From CAYLNM01 sp964385045 (GTDB lineage Bacteria; Planctomycetota; Phycisphaerae; Phycisphaerales; SM1A02), in contig CAYLNM010000057.1 of NCBI GenBank assembly GCA_964385045.1, forward strand, positions 1-24,342: a stretch of 24,342 nucleotides of DNA. Reading direction: 5' to 3'. The notes under the pieces were generated by a model that had not been told where the DNA came from, did no database searches, and worked only from the letters and a program-made list of their open reading frames with translations. Within the stretch, counting starts at the first letter, position 1; each line of letters opens with the position of its first letter. Positions 1 to 9,044 of this stretch are shown in pieces. The translations under genes were made by a program, and so were the position numbers.

Positions 1-340
1 GGCGGGTGCCCGGCTGCCGTCCGCCGCCCGCCGTCAGCCGCCCGCCGCGCCCCCCCGTTGCCGCCCGCGCGCCGCCTTCGTGCCCTCTCCGCCCCGCCCC
101 GCGGCGGGCCGACGTCCGCGCGGGCTCGCCGCGCGACCGCACGTCCTCGCCCGACCGGCACGATCCGCAGGGTCGCCACCACCGACCCCGGCGGCTCGGA
201 TCTCTCGCTCCCCCGACCTTCCCGGCGAATCGCAGACTCGCTTCGGGTCGATGCGATCCACGAGGTCCGGGCGCGGCGGGTGGTCCCGCCGTCCCGCGAG
301 CCGAGCGACCGGCGGCGACGCCGCCGGGGGAGGGACTGCG
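1..340. other. Leader region upstream of pilT, no gene seen
   Basis: No gene is supported here. Several frames stay open across it, including an in-frame extension of pilT back to position 80, but their translations are Pro/Arg/Ala-rich low complexity, as expected from very GC-rich non-coding DNA. The only useful signal is the purine-rich stretch just before the pilT ATG at 341 (about 325-334), which serves as its ribosome binding site. No convincing -10/-35 pair was found. The rest of the pilus operon (for example a pilB) may lie to the left of the window. Confidence 0.6.
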
Positions 341-1396
341 ATGCGGATCGCCGAGATCCTTCGGGTGGCTTCGGAGAACGGAGCGTCCGACATCCACGTG
401 ATCGCCGATCACCCGCCGATGATGCGGGTGAACACCGTCGTCACGCCGATGGACATGCCCGTCCTCGACGCCCCGACGGTGGAGGCGATGCTGCGGGAGA
501 TGGTCAACCCCCAGCAGTTCGAGATGTTCGAGGAGCGACAGGACCTCGACTTCTCGTTCGCGGTCCCGGACTTCGCCCGCTACCGCGTCAATGCCCACAT
601 GCAGCGCGGCACCATCGGCATGGCCTTCCGGATCATCCGGACCGAGGTCCCCCCGATGGGCGACCTGAACCTGCCCGAGGTGATCGGGCGGCTGACGTAC
701 CTGCCCCGCGGACTCGTGATCGTCACCGGCGACACGGGCTCGGGCAAGACCACGACCCTCGCGGCGATGATCGAGGCGATGAACAATCGCTACCGCAAGC
801 ACATCATCACGCTCGAGGACCCGGTCGAGTACACGCTGACGAGCAAGAAGTGCCTCATCGAGCAGCGCGAGCTCGGGCAGGACATGCCCAGCTTCGCCAG
901 CGGCCTGAAGCACGCCCTCCGCCAGGACCCGGACATCATCCTGGTGGGCGAGATGCGCGACCTCGACACGACGGCCCTCGCGATCTCGGCCGCGGAGACC
1001 GGCCACCTCGTCCTCTCGACGCTGCACACCGTCAACGCGTCGCAGACGGTCGAGCGCATCATCGACATGTACCCGGCCGCCCAGCAGAACCAGATCCGGT
1101 CGATGCTCGGCAACACGCTGCAGGCGGTGGTCTCGCAGACGCTGTTCAGCCGGATCGACCGCCCGGGCATGGTGCCGGCGGTCGAGGTGATGCTCTGCAC
1201 GCCCGCGGTGCGCAACATCATCCGCGAGGCGCGCACGTTCGAGATCCCGAACGTGATCGACACGTCGCGGAACCTCGGCATGATCAGCCTGGACAACTCC
1301 ATCGCGGAGCTCTACTTCAACGGGCTCATCAGCCGCGAGGACGCCATCGCGCAGGCGGCCTACCCGGACAAGCTGGAGCGGCAGCTCGCCGCCTGA
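341..1396 (+). CDS. pilT: Type IV pilus retraction ATPase PilT
   Basis: 351-residue cytoplasmic hexameric ATPase that powers pilus retraction. It has the normal PilT length and domain order: an N-terminal PAS-like domain (about 1-105), then a RecA-like motor. Visible motifs are Walker A GDTGSGKTT (130-138), the Asp box ITLEDPVEY (156-164), Walker B DIILVGEMRD (198-207) and the His box TGHLVLSTLHT (220-230). AVRNIIRE (289-296) matches the AIRNLIRE signature that separates PilT from the extension ATPases PilB and GspE. The ATG at 341 follows a GGGGGAGGG ribosome binding site and gives the standard MRIAEIL start; the frame is open further upstream, but only as low complexity. pilC starts 24 bases downstream, so the two are probably cotranscribed. 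Confidence 0.96.
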   Translation: MRIAEILRVASENGASDIHVIADHPPMMRVNTVVTPMDMPVLDAPTVEAMLREMVNPQQFEMFEERQDLDFSFAVPDFARYRVNAHMQRGTIGMAFRIIRTEVPPMGDLNLPEVIGRLTYLPRGLVIVTGDTGSGKTTTLAAMIEAMNNRYRKHIITLEDPVEYTLTSKKCLIEQRELGQDMPSFASGLKHALRQDPDIILVGEMRDLDTTALAISAAETGHLVLSTLHTVNASQTVERIIDMYPAAQQNQIRSMLGNTLQAVVSQTLFSRIDRPGMVPAVEVMLCTPAVRNIIREARTFEIPNVIDTSRNLGMISLDNSIAELYFNGLISREDAIAQAAYPDKLERQLAA

Positions 1397-1420
1397 GACT
1401 GAACCCGGGGGGAGGGACGC

Positions 1421-2647
1421 ATGCCCGAGTACCGCTTCCAGGCTCGACTGAGCTCCGGCCAGGTGCAGGCCGGCACGATGACCGCCGACTCGGCGCAGGC
1501 GGCCGCGGCCGCCCTGCGCAACCAGGGACACCACGTCCTGCAGATCCAGCCCGTCAAGGGCGGGCTCGCGGACGTCGGCAAGAAGCTCAACTCGGCGCTC
1601 AGCTACTCGTCCGGTCCGACGCAGAAGGACATCCTGGACTTCACCACGCAGCTGGCGGTGATGATCCGCGCGGGCATCAGCCTCCGGGCCGCCCTCGACG
1701 GCATCGCCGACCAGACCACGAACCCGAAGTTCCGGAAGATCCTGCTCACGATCAAGAACGACGTCGAGTCGGGAAAGCAGTTCTCGGAGGCGATCGCCAG
1801 GTACCCGAAGCTGTTCAACCCGCTCTACGTCAACATGGTCCGCGCGTCGGAGATGGCGGGCTCGTTCGCCACCATGCTCGACCGCATCGCGGCGTACATC
1901 GCCCAGCAGCTCGAGACCCGCAAGATGGTCCTCGGGGCGAGCATCTACCCGGGCGTCATCGCCGCGATGGCGATCGGCGTCACGGTGTTCCTGCTCACCT
2001 TCGTGCTGCCGCGGTTCGAGGGCGTGTTCCAGGGCAAGGAGGCGATCCTGCCCTGGCCGACCGTCTTCCTGATGTCGGCCTCCGACTTCCTGATGAACTA
2101 CTGGTGGGCGCTGCTCATCGGCGTGGCCGTGGGCGTCGTGCTCCTGCTGCTGTTCCTCAAGACCGAGATCGGCATGCTCTGGTTCGACAAGGGCAAGCTG
2201 ACGGTCCCCCTGTTCAGCCGCATGTTCCGGGCGCTGTACGTGAGCCGGTCGCTGCACACGATGGGCGAGCTGCTCAACGCGGGCGTGCCGATGCTCGACA
2301 CGATCGCCATCACCGGCGACATCTCGGGCAACCTGCTCTACAAGAAGATGTGGCGGAACGTCTACGCGTCCGTCAAGCAGGGCAAGAAGGTGGTGACGAC
2401 GCTGCAGAAGTCGACGCTGCTGCCCAAGTCGGTGGTGCAGATGATCTCGGCCGGCGAGGAGTCCGGCCGCCTGGGCGAGGTCCTCGAGGAGATCTCGACC
2501 TACTACCAGAAGACGCTGCGCGACGCCATCAAGGCGGTGACCGGCATGATCGAGCCGATCATGATCGTGATCATGGGCTCCATCGTGGGCTTCATCGCGA
2601 TGGCGATCATCCTGCCGATCTTCAAGATGAGCAACATGGTGCAGTGA
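1421..2647 (+). CDS. pilC: Type IV pilus inner-membrane platform protein PilC (GspF family)
   Basis: 408-residue polytopic inner-membrane protein that couples the cytoplasmic ATPases to pilin insertion and extraction. The N-terminus has the family opening (YRFQARLSSGQVQAGTM, residues 4-20). Two T2SSF repeats follow at about 70-193 and 275-398. Hydrophobic spans lie at about 176-196, 228-247 and 376-399, the usual three-span topology. Repeat motifs include FTTQLAVMIRAGISL (74-88) and its counterpart RSLHTMGELLNAGVPML (276-291), and the conserved AGEESGRLGEVLEEI (344-358). The start at 1421 has a GGGGGGAGGG ribosome binding site. It sits between pilT and the minor prepilins. A type II secretion GspF is the alternative, but the adjacent PilT argues for a pilus. 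Confidence 0.94.
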   Translation: MPEYRFQARLSSGQVQAGTMTADSAQAAAAALRNQGHHVLQIQPVKGGLADVGKKLNSALSYSSGPTQKDILDFTTQLAVMIRAGISLRAALDGIADQTTNPKFRKILLTIKNDVESGKQFSEAIARYPKLFNPLYVNMVRASEMAGSFATMLDRIAAYIAQQLETRKMVLGASIYPGVIAAMAIGVTVFLLTFVLPRFEGVFQGKEAILPWPTVFLMSASDFLMNYWWALLIGVAVGVVLLLLFLKTEIGMLWFDKGKLTVPLFSRMFRALYVSRSLHTMGELLNAGVPMLDTIAITGDISGNLLYKKMWRNVYASVKQGKKVVTTLQKSTLLPKSVVQMISAGEESGRLGEVLEEISTYYQKTLRDAIKAVTGMIEPIMIVIMGSIVGFIAMAIILPIFKMSNMVQ

Positions 2648-2711
2648 CGCGGACGACGCCGCGGTCGCCCGCTCGCCTCCGCGGGGGTGGGGCGGGACGG
2701 CCGCGGCACGA

Positions 2712-2734
2712 GCCCCCGCCGAGGGGGCGGGGGC
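2712..2734 (+). other. Intercistronic stem-loop after pilC
   Basis: A perfect 9-bp stem (2712-2720 with 2726-2734) encloses a 5-base loop. It lies 65 bases after the pilC stop and 55 bases before the next start, in a 141-base gap. There is no T-tract. It could be a partial terminator or an RNA-processing or stability element that sets the ratio of pilT-pilC to the downstream pilins. The structure is read directly; the role is inferred. Confidence 0.5.
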
Positions 2735-2788
2735 CGGGCCCGCGGGGTCCGGGCGATGCGGGGAGGCGACGAGCGGAGGGGAACCGCG

Positions 2789-3349
2789 ATGACGCGACGC
2801 GTGCGACGACGACGGGAGATGCGCCGGGGCTTCACCCTCATCGAGACCGCGCTGGCGACGGTCATCGTGGGGGTCGGGGTCCTCGCGATGGTGGAGGCCC
2901 AGACGGCCTTCCTGCGGCAGAACGTCTGGTCCAGCCAGGTCTCGATCGCCGAGCGGCTCGGGAACGAGATCCGCGAGATGACGATCAACCTGCCGCGACA
3001 CGACCCGGTGACCGGCGCCACCACGTGGGGCCCGGAGTCGGGCGAGGCCGACGTCGGCGACTTCGACGACCTCGACGACTTCGACGGGCTCGGCACCGGC
3101 ACCGAGTTCTCCGCCGCGCTCGGCAACGGCCCGATCGACGCCCGGCGCCGGGTGATCCCGAACATGGACGGCTGGAGCCAGGTCGTCGAGGTGTTCAACG
3201 TGAACGGCACCGACATCGCGGTGGAGCCCGGCACGATCGCGGACGCCTCGACCGACTTCGTGCTCGTCCGGGTGACGATCCTGTTCCAGGGGCCGAGCGA
3301 TGCGGACGCGCGCGAGATGACGCAGGTGCAGTGGGTCGCCGCCCGCTGA
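2789..3349 (+). CDS. PilV/GspI-like minor type IV prepilin
   Basis: 186-residue prepilin. A basic leader of 14 residues ends in RRG, followed by the class III cleavage motif G14/FTLIE with Glu at +5 (E19) and a hydrophobic alpha-1 helix (about 15-38), so a PilD-type peptidase should cut and methylate it. This N-terminus and its length fit minor pilins of the PilV/GspI group. The head carries an acidic run, DVGDFDDLDDFDG (88-100), a plausible metal-binding or charged surface loop, and ends in beta-strand-like sequence. The ATG at 2789 has a GGAGGGG site about 7 bases upstream; the frame extends left to 2687, but that part is low complexity. It is the first of three prepilin-like genes in a row. 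Assignment to PilV rather than another minor pilin is tentative. Confidence 0.88.
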   Translation: MTRRVRRRREMRRGFTLIETALATVIVGVGVLAMVEAQTAFLRQNVWSSQVSIAERLGNEIREMTINLPRHDPVTGATTWGPESGEADVGDFDDLDDFDGLGTGTEFSAALGNGPIDARRRVIPNMDGWSQVVEVFNVNGTDIAVEPGTIADASTDFVLVRVTILFQGPSDADAREMTQVQWVAAR

Positions 3350-3357
3350 GGGCGGCG
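3337..3357 (+). other. Stem-loop with the stop codon in its loop
   Basis: A perfect 8-bp stem (3337-3344 with 3350-3357) has the 5-base loop GCTGA, which contains the TGA stop (3347-3349) of the PilV-like gene. There is no T-tract. It may act as a weak terminator or protect the 3' end, but the ribosome would melt it while terminating. The pairing is seen; the function is not known. Confidence 0.4.
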
Positions 3358-3428
3358 GGGGACGGACGGAGGCCTTGCACGTCCGGTCGACGCCGCGCGC
3401 CGACCGGAGCCCGAAGGAGGGACGCGGG

Positions 3429-5984
3429 ATGACGAGCCGCACCAGCCACCACGATCGATGCCGCCCGGGCGCCGTGACGCCGCCCGGAGCGACCCCGGAG
3501 CGCCGGTCGCGCCGAGTCCGCCGGGCGGGCCGCCGCCGCGGCGTCTCGTCCGTGCTCGCGATGCTGTACCTCGTGCTGTTCGGGTCGCTCGCGGCCGCGA
3601 TGGCGGTGGTGGCCCAGTCGAATCTCCGCACCGCCGACTCCGCGGTGCGGGTGTCGCGGGCGATGAGCGCGGCCGAGACCGGCCTGACCTTCGCCGCCCG
3701 GCGGCTCGCCGAGCAGGCCAACCGCTTCGTGGTGACCCAGGGCGTGATCGACGAGGCCTTCGCCTTCGACCTGTGGACCGGCGCGCTGCCCGCCGAGGAC
3801 GTCGAGGTGCTCCCGCCCGAGGGGTACGTGGAGGTCGACGAGCCGGCGGGCATCATGCAGGCGATCGCCTACCTGCACGAGAACGTGGACACGCACTGGT
3901 TCGAGGTGAACGCGGCCGACGCGGCGCTCCCGCTCGTCGACACCGACAACGGCGTGCTCGCGGTCAAGCCCATCGCGCTCGGCGCGGGCGACGACGATCC
4001 GTACTTCCGCCTGCGCTACGAGATCCTCGCCGACGACCCCGTGGTCCGCGTCACCAGCATCGGCTTCGACGGGGACCTCACGCGGCAGGTGTCGATCGAC
4101 TTCCAGCTCACCAAGCGGATCCGGTACGCGGTGATCTCGCCGAACCGCCTGATGATCGGCAAGAACGTCATGATCGAGGGCCCGCTGGGATCGCGCTACG
4201 GCGTCAACCCCGACGGCACCGCCAACCCGGACGAGCTCGACCTGCCCCAGGGCGACCCGCTCACGCTGCGGTCGGACTTCTACGACCTCGATCCCGACCT
4301 CGACCTGCTGCTGGACACGTTCTTCCAGCAGGTCGCCGACTACGACGTCGACGGCGACGGTCGGCTGCGGCCCGGTCACCCCGACGAGAACATCGGCCTG
4401 ACCCTCGAGCCCGACCTCGTCGACTGGGACCAGAACGAGTACGTCGACGACTTCGACCTGTTCCTCGCCTGGTACGACGACGACCTCGACCGGCGCGTGG
4501 TCTACGACGAGGCGCTCGCGATCGCGGCCGGGTACAGCGGCCTCAGCGCGGAGTACGGGACCGGGGCCGACGACGACACCCAGCTCATGACGCTCATCGA
4601 CGAGGCGCGGCCCGATCGAAACGGCGACGGCGTCGAGGGCGACGCCGCCGACGTCGCCCTCGGCTGGCGGGACGGCGTGATCGACGTGAACGACCGGTAC
4701 GCCAAGGTCGACGGCGAGGTGATGTTCGCCGTGACCCGGGCGGACTGGGAGCTCTACCACGGCGACACCTACCAGACCGAGGTGCAGGGGCCGGTGCGGG
4801 CGCCGGTGGACGAGTCGCCGGTGAGCTTCGAGGTCAACGACGAGCGCATGATCGAGCTCACCACCGGCATGTTCTCGGGGGCCCGGACGTGGTTCGAGGA
4901 CCAGGTGCCGCCGTCGCCGGTGACGGACCTCGCCGATCCTCCGGACGACCCCGCCAACCTCGTGGCCCAGGCCACCGTGGTCGGCACGTACTCGCCGCCG
5001 GCCGACATGACGGTCTACGAGGCGGTGCCCTTCGGATCGCCCGGCGCGTACGACTACTACCAGCGGCCGGTGTACGAGAACTTCGTGTTCGAGAACGTGC
5101 GCATCCCGCGGGGCAACAACGGGCTGTTCATCAACTGCACGTTCATCGGCGTGACGTGGATCGAGACGGTCTCGGCCGAGGACACCGACGGGCACTGGAA
5201 CTACACGGGCGCGTACAACTGGGAGGATGCCGACATCGACGGCATCCCCGAGGAGGGGGAGCTGACGATGGGCAAGTTCCGACAGCCCGGCGACCCCTAC
5301 TCGCCCATGACGACCGTGCTTCCCAACGGCGACGTCACCGACAACACCCGGCTGTACTCGAACAACGTGCGCTTCGAGAGCTGCACCTTCCTCGGCAGCG
5401 TGGCGGGCGATCGCATCGGCTCGGACGATCCCGACGACCGCACGTACACCCACTGGCGCAACAAGGTGCAGTTCACCGGCACCACGCGGTTCTACATCGA
5501 CCCGGACGATCCGGACCTGCTGGAGCAGTCGGACGTGGACGTCCTGCGCCCGATCCTGCTGACGATGGACTCCGACACGCGCAACCAGCTCGAGCGGAGC
5601 TCCATCATGCTGCCCGGCTGGTCGGTGGACGCGGGGTCGTTCGACGCCTTCGCCCCCCGCATCAAGCTCAAGGGCACGATCGTCGCCGGCCTGATGGACA
5701 TCCGCGGCCGGGCCGAGATCCGCGGCACGCTGCTGATGACGTACCGGCCGGCCCGCAACGAGGGGCCCCTGCGGGTGATGGGCTCGATCAACGTCGACCG
5801 GTTCAACACCACGATCGGCTACTTCTCGTCCGACGAGGGCGACAGCGAGGGCAACGCCCCGTCGCCCGGGGAATACGGCGAGATCCGGCTCATCTACGAC
5901 CCCGGCAGCCTGCTGCCGGACGGCATCCCCTGGCCGGTCAGCGTGGTCGGCGTGAGCGACTCGTACGTCGAGGGAGGTTCGTGA
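3429..5984 (+). CDS. Large PilX/GspK-like pilus-tip protein with acidic, EF-hand-like passenger
   Basis: 851 residues. A basic leader ends in RRRG38, then a hydrophobic helix VSSVLAMLYLVLFGSLAAAM (39-58). Position +5 is Leu, not Glu, as in PilX and GspK, and AMSAAETGL (78-86) resembles the PilX_N motif. The head is huge for this family (PilX about 200, GspK about 330 residues) and very Asp-rich. EF-hand- or dockerin-like loops lie at 306-317 (DVDGDGRL...), 332-343 (DWDQNEYVDDFD), 396-407 (DRNGDGVEGDAA) and 600-611 (DADIDGIPEEGE, a full 12-residue loop with Glu at 12). Later segments (about 550-580, 645-660, 745-795) read like beta-helix rungs. The ATG at 3429 follows GGAGGG; a TTG at 3375 is less likely. 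It overlaps the PilW-like gene by one base. Probably a secreted, calcium-binding tip adhesin; the adhesin role is inference. Confidence 0.82.
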   Translation: MTSRTSHHDRCRPGAVTPPGATPERRSRRVRRAGRRRGVSSVLAMLYLVLFGSLAAAMAVVAQSNLRTADSAVRVSRAMSAAETGLTFAARRLAEQANRFVVTQGVIDEAFAFDLWTGALPAEDVEVLPPEGYVEVDEPAGIMQAIAYLHENVDTHWFEVNAADAALPLVDTDNGVLAVKPIALGAGDDDPYFRLRYEILADDPVVRVTSIGFDGDLTRQVSIDFQLTKRIRYAVISPNRLMIGKNVMIEGPLGSRYGVNPDGTANPDELDLPQGDPLTLRSDFYDLDPDLDLLLDTFFQQVADYDVDGDGRLRPGHPDENIGLTLEPDLVDWDQNEYVDDFDLFLAWYDDDLDRRVVYDEALAIAAGYSGLSAEYGTGADDDTQLMTLIDEARPDRNGDGVEGDAADVALGWRDGVIDVNDRYAKVDGEVMFAVTRADWELYHGDTYQTEVQGPVRAPVDESPVSFEVNDERMIELTTGMFSGARTWFEDQVPPSPVTDLADPPDDPANLVAQATVVGTYSPPADMTVYEAVPFGSPGAYDYYQRPVYENFVFENVRIPRGNNGLFINCTFIGVTWIETVSAEDTDGHWNYTGAYNWEDADIDGIPEEGELTMGKFRQPGDPYSPMTTVLPNGDVTDNTRLYSNNVRFESCTFLGSVAGDRIGSDDPDDRTYTHWRNKVQFTGTTRFYIDPDDPDLLEQSDVDVLRPILLTMDSDTRNQLERSSIMLPGWSVDAGSFDAFAPRIKLKGTIVAGLMDIRGRAEIRGTLLMTYRPARNEGPLRVMGSINVDRFNTTIGYFSSDEGDSEGNAPSPGEYGEIRLIYDPGSLLPDGIPWPVSVVGVSDSYVEGGS

Positions 5985-6658
5985 TGAACCGCATCAGCGA
6001 TCGATCGACGGTGGAGGCGGTGGCGACGCGATCCGACCGGGCGCGACGGGCGGGCGGCACTCGCGCGCGGGCCGCGCGGCGCGGCCGCCGCGTCGTCCGC
6101 CGCGGCTTCAACCTCGCCGAGCTCCTGATCTCGCTCAGCATCTCGGCCGCCCTGCTCACCGCGACCATGGTCGCGCTCGACGCCTCGTTCACCGCCTACC
6201 AGCGGACGACCGAGCAGGCCTCGACGCAGACCATCGGGCGCATGGTGATGCACCGGATCCTGACGCTCATCCGCTCCGGTGAGGACTTCGGGCCGTTCCC
6301 GCTCGACCCCCTGGACCCGGTGGTCGAGAGCAACTTCATCGAGATCCGGCTCGTGGAGGGCGGCGACGTCGTGACGATCGAGTGGCGCGAGGCCGAGGAG
6401 GCGCTGTACTACCTCGTCGGCACCGAGGAGCACCTGCTGCTCGAGGGCGTCATCCCCCAGACCGATCCCGACACCGGCGACCCGGTGCCGCCGTTCACGC
6501 TCGAGTTCGAGCGGGGACGCGAGCTGCACCGGGCCACGGTCGACCTCGCGATCATCCCCGACGACAACATGGACGTGGACCTCGACGGGAACCTCGAGCG
6601 GTCGATCCGGCTCGTGGCGTCGGCGCAGCCGCGGAGCACGACCTTCTCGGCGGACTGA
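5984..6658 (+). CDS. PilW-like minor type IV prepilin
   Basis: 224 residues with an unusually long, Arg-rich 41-residue leader ending RRG41, then the cleavage motif G41/FNLAE with Glu at +5 (E46) and a hydrophobic helix through about residue 66. Length and position beside PilV-like and PilX-like genes fit PilW or GspJ. The C-terminal part is acidic (DDNMDVDLDGNLE, about 194-206), echoing the acidic heads of its two neighbours. Its ATG shares one base with the TGA of the preceding gene (TGATG), and GAGGGAGG sits 6-7 bases upstream inside that gene, so translation is probably coupled. It is the last gene of the pilus block, followed by a convergent terminator-like hairpin. The exact PilW/GspJ assignment is uncertain. 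Confidence 0.87.
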   Translation: MNRISDRSTVEAVATRSDRARRAGGTRARAARRGRRVVRRGFNLAELLISLSISAALLTATMVALDASFTAYQRTTEQASTQTIGRMVMHRILTLIRSGEDFGPFPLDPLDPVVESNFIEIRLVEGGDVVTIEWREAEEALYYLVGTEEHLLLEGVIPQTDPDTGDPVPPFTLEFERGRELHRATVDLAIIPDDNMDVDLDGNLERSIRLVASAQPRSTTFSAD

Positions 6659-6703
6659 GCGACGTCGCGGGGGGGACCCCGGCGATGATCCGGCGCGCGA
6701 CAT

Positions 6704-6736
6704 GGGGCGGGATCGTCGATGCGCGACGGCCGCCCC
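6704..6736. terminator. Bidirectional terminator-like hairpin between convergent genes
   Basis: A two-part stem of 7 bp (6704-6710 with 6730-6736) plus 5 bp (6714-6718 with 6724-6728) has an asymmetric internal loop (3 against 1 base) and a 5-base apical loop. It lies in the 82 bases between the end of the PilW-like gene and the end of the oppositely transcribed polyphosphate kinase gene. It can form on either transcript. There is no T-tract, so this is a positional and structural inference. Confidence 0.6.
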
Positions 6737-6740
6737 GCGC

Positions 6741-9044
6741 TCAGCCGTGGGCCCGGCGCCGCGCCGCGTCCATCAGGGCCCGGTGGGTGCCGAGTACCGA
6801 GGGGTCGTCCTCGGGCAGGTCGTCCGGCGGCCGGCGGAGGGTGAAGGTGCCGTCGGGGTGCATGTCCCACGCCTGCCGGCGATCGTCGAGCTCGACCTGA
6901 AGGATCTCCCACAGGCGCTCCCGGTGGTGCCGCAGCTCAACGGGCGCGATCGCCTCGATGCGGTTGTGGAGGTTGCGGTACATCCAGTCGGCCGAGCCGA
7001 TGTAGTACTCGCCGGCGAGCGGGTCGTCGGACCCGGCCGCGAAGTGGTAGATCCGGCTGTGCTCGAGGAAGCGGCCGATGACCGAGATCACGCGGATGTT
7101 CTCGCTCAGGCCGGGCACGCCGGGCCGCAGCACGCAGAAGCCGCGGACGATGAGGTCGACCGGGACGCCGGCCGCGCTCGCCTCGTAGAGCTTGCGGATG
7201 ATCGTGCGGTCCTGGAGCTGGTTCATCTTCGCGACCACCCGGGCGGGGCGGCCGGCCCGGCGGTTGGCGATCTCGCGGTCGATGAGCTCGAGGAACCGGC
7301 TCTTCATGTGGTGCGGGGCCACGAGCAGCTTGCGGTAGCTCGGAGCGGCCACGCGGCCGGTGATCGAGTTGAAGAGCTCGACGACGTCGGCGACGAGGTC
7401 GGGGTCGGCGGTGAGCAGGCCGACGTCCTCGTAGAGACGGGCGGTCCGCGAGTGATAGTTGCCGGTCCCGATGTGGGCGTAGCAGCGAAGCCCGTCCGCC
7501 TCGCGCCGCACCACGAGGGCGATCTTGGTGTGCGTCTTGAGCCCCACGACGCCGTAGGCCACGTGCACGCCCGCGTCCTCGAGCTTGCGGGCCCACTGGA
7601 TGTTGCGGGCCTCGTCGAAGCGGGCGCGAAGCTCCACCAGCACCGCGACCTGCTTGCCCGCCTCGGCGGCCCGGATGAGGGCGTGCACGAACGGGCTGTC
7701 GCCGCTGGTGCGGTAGAGGGCCTGCTTGACCCCGAGGACGTCCGGATCGACCGCGGCCTCCTCGATGAACCGCTCGACCGAGTCGTCGAAGCTCTCGTAC
7801 GGATGGTGCACGAGCAGGTCGCCCTGGCGGATCGCGCTGAAGATGTCCAGCTCGTCGTCGCGCAGGCGCGGCGGCGTGACCGGCGTCCACGGCTCGAAAT
7901 GGTGCTCGGCCAGCGGCAGGTCGGCGATCGCGTCGAGCGAGCGGTAGTTGATCAGGCCCGTCGTCTCGTAGACGTCGGCGGGCGCGATCTCCATCTCCTC
8001 GCACAGGAAGTCGAGGATGCGCCGGCTGGCGGACCGGCGGGCCTGCAGGCGCACGACGGGGGCGAAGCGGCGCTCGCGGAGCTGGTGCTGGATCTGCGAG
8101 AGCAGGTCGTCCGCATCCTCCTCGTCGCCCTCGACGTCGGCGTTCCGCGTGACGCGGAAGGGCAGGACCTCGGCGATCTCCATCCCGGGGAAGAGGTCGT
8201 CGAGGTTGTGGATCATCACGTCGATGAGCCGCACGAAGCGGTGGCCGTCGCCGACCCGCTTCCATTGCTCGACGACCTCCGGGGCCTTCACCCGGGCGAA
8301 CACCGGCTCGTCCTCGCCGGGGCGGCGGAGCATGATGCCGAGCGAGACGGACAGGTTCGAGATGAAGGGGAAGCGGTGGCCGGGGTCGACCGCGAGCGGG
8401 GTCAGCAGCGGGAAGACGTTGCGCTTGTACCAGGCCTCGACCTCGGCGACCTCGTCGGGCGTGAGCTCGTCGTAGTCGAGCAGCTCCACCCCGATGTCGC
8501 GGAGGGCGGGCTGGATCCGCTCCCGGAAGATGCGCGAGACGCGCTGGGCGAGCGGCACGACCCGCTCGCGGATCTCGTGCAGCATCGCCGAGGGACTGAC
8601 GCCCTCGTAGGCCACGAACTCGACGCCGGCCTCGATCTGCCGGCGGAGGCCGCCGACGCGCTTCATGAAGAACTCGTCGAGGTTGCTGGCGAAGATCGAC
8701 AGGAATCGGACCCGCTCGAGCAGCGGGATCCGCTCGTCCTCGGCCTGGTGCAGGACGCGGGCGTTGAACTCGAGCCACGAGAGGTCGCGGTTGAGGAACT
8801 CGCCCGGGGTCGGCGGCGGTTCCTCCGGGATCTCGGGGATGAAGGCCGAGACCGACGGCGGCACGTCGTGCAGGCCGGCCGTCTCCGGGCCGAAGCCGAG
8901 GTCGTCGTCGTTGGGCAGCGCCGCGGCGATTCGCTCCCTCGCGCGGTCCGGCCGCCCTCGGTCCTCCGGACGCACCGCCTCCGGCCGCCGCCGTTCGGGG
9001 CGGCCGGGGCCGATCGGGACCGGGACGGAGTCGTGGTCGGTCAT
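6741..9044 (-). CDS. ppk: Polyphosphate kinase 1
   Basis: 767 residues. It reversibly moves the gamma-phosphate of ATP onto polyphosphate. The family order is complete after an 80-residue Pro/Arg-rich N-terminal extension: FLNRDLSWLEFN (83-94), SNLDEFFMKRVGGL (120-133), then two HKD-like catalytic domains. KTHTK (503-507, His505) is the likely counterpart of E. coli His435, AHIGTGNYH (523-531, His524) of His454, and EHSRIYHF (661-668, His662) of His592. YYIGSADWMYRNLHNRIE (680-697) is near-universal in PPK1. The ATG (9044-9042) overlaps the TGA of the upstream pterin synthase gene as ATGA, so the two are translationally coupled, an unusual partnership. Family and activity are very secure. The N-terminal extension has no recognised function. 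Confidence 0.97.
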   Translation of the reverse strand: MTDHDSVPVPIGPGRPERRRPEAVRPEDRGRPDRARERIAAALPNDDDLGFGPETAGLHDVPPSVSAFIPEIPEEPPPTPGEFLNRDLSWLEFNARVLHQAEDERIPLLERVRFLSIFASNLDEFFMKRVGGLRRQIEAGVEFVAYEGVSPSAMLHEIRERVVPLAQRVSRIFRERIQPALRDIGVELLDYDELTPDEVAEVEAWYKRNVFPLLTPLAVDPGHRFPFISNLSVSLGIMLRRPGEDEPVFARVKAPEVVEQWKRVGDGHRFVRLIDVMIHNLDDLFPGMEIAEVLPFRVTRNADVEGDEEDADDLLSQIQHQLRERRFAPVVRLQARRSASRRILDFLCEEMEIAPADVYETTGLINYRSLDAIADLPLAEHHFEPWTPVTPPRLRDDELDIFSAIRQGDLLVHHPYESFDDSVERFIEEAAVDPDVLGVKQALYRTSGDSPFVHALIRAAEAGKQVAVLVELRARFDEARNIQWARKLEDAGVHVAYGVVGLKTHTKIALVVRREADGLRCYAHIGTGNYHSRTARLYEDVGLLTADPDLVADVVELFNSITGRVAAPSYRKLLVAPHHMKSRFLELIDREIANRRAGRPARVVAKMNQLQDRTIIRKLYEASAAGVPVDLIVRGFCVLRPGVPGLSENIRVISVIGRFLEHSRIYHFAAGSDDPLAGEYYIGSADWMYRNLHNRIEAIAPVELRHHRERLWEILQVELDDRRQAWDMHPDGTFTLRRPPDDLPEDDPSVLGTHRALMDAARRRAHG

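Noticed and set aside
58..3432. 1124-residue open frame on the + strand spanning pilT to the PilV-like gene
   Set aside because: Overlaps three well-supported genes in another frame and reads as Arg/Pro/His/Asp low complexity.
3195..5453. 752-residue open frame on the - strand opposite the PilX-like gene
   Set aside because: Val/His/Arg/Asp-rich with no recognisable motif; it mirrors the strong third-position GC bias of the + strand gene.
3458..5983. Left part of the long + strand frame that ends in the PilW-like gene
   Set aside because: Only the part from 5984 has a prepilin signature; before that it is an out-of-frame shadow of the PilX-like gene.
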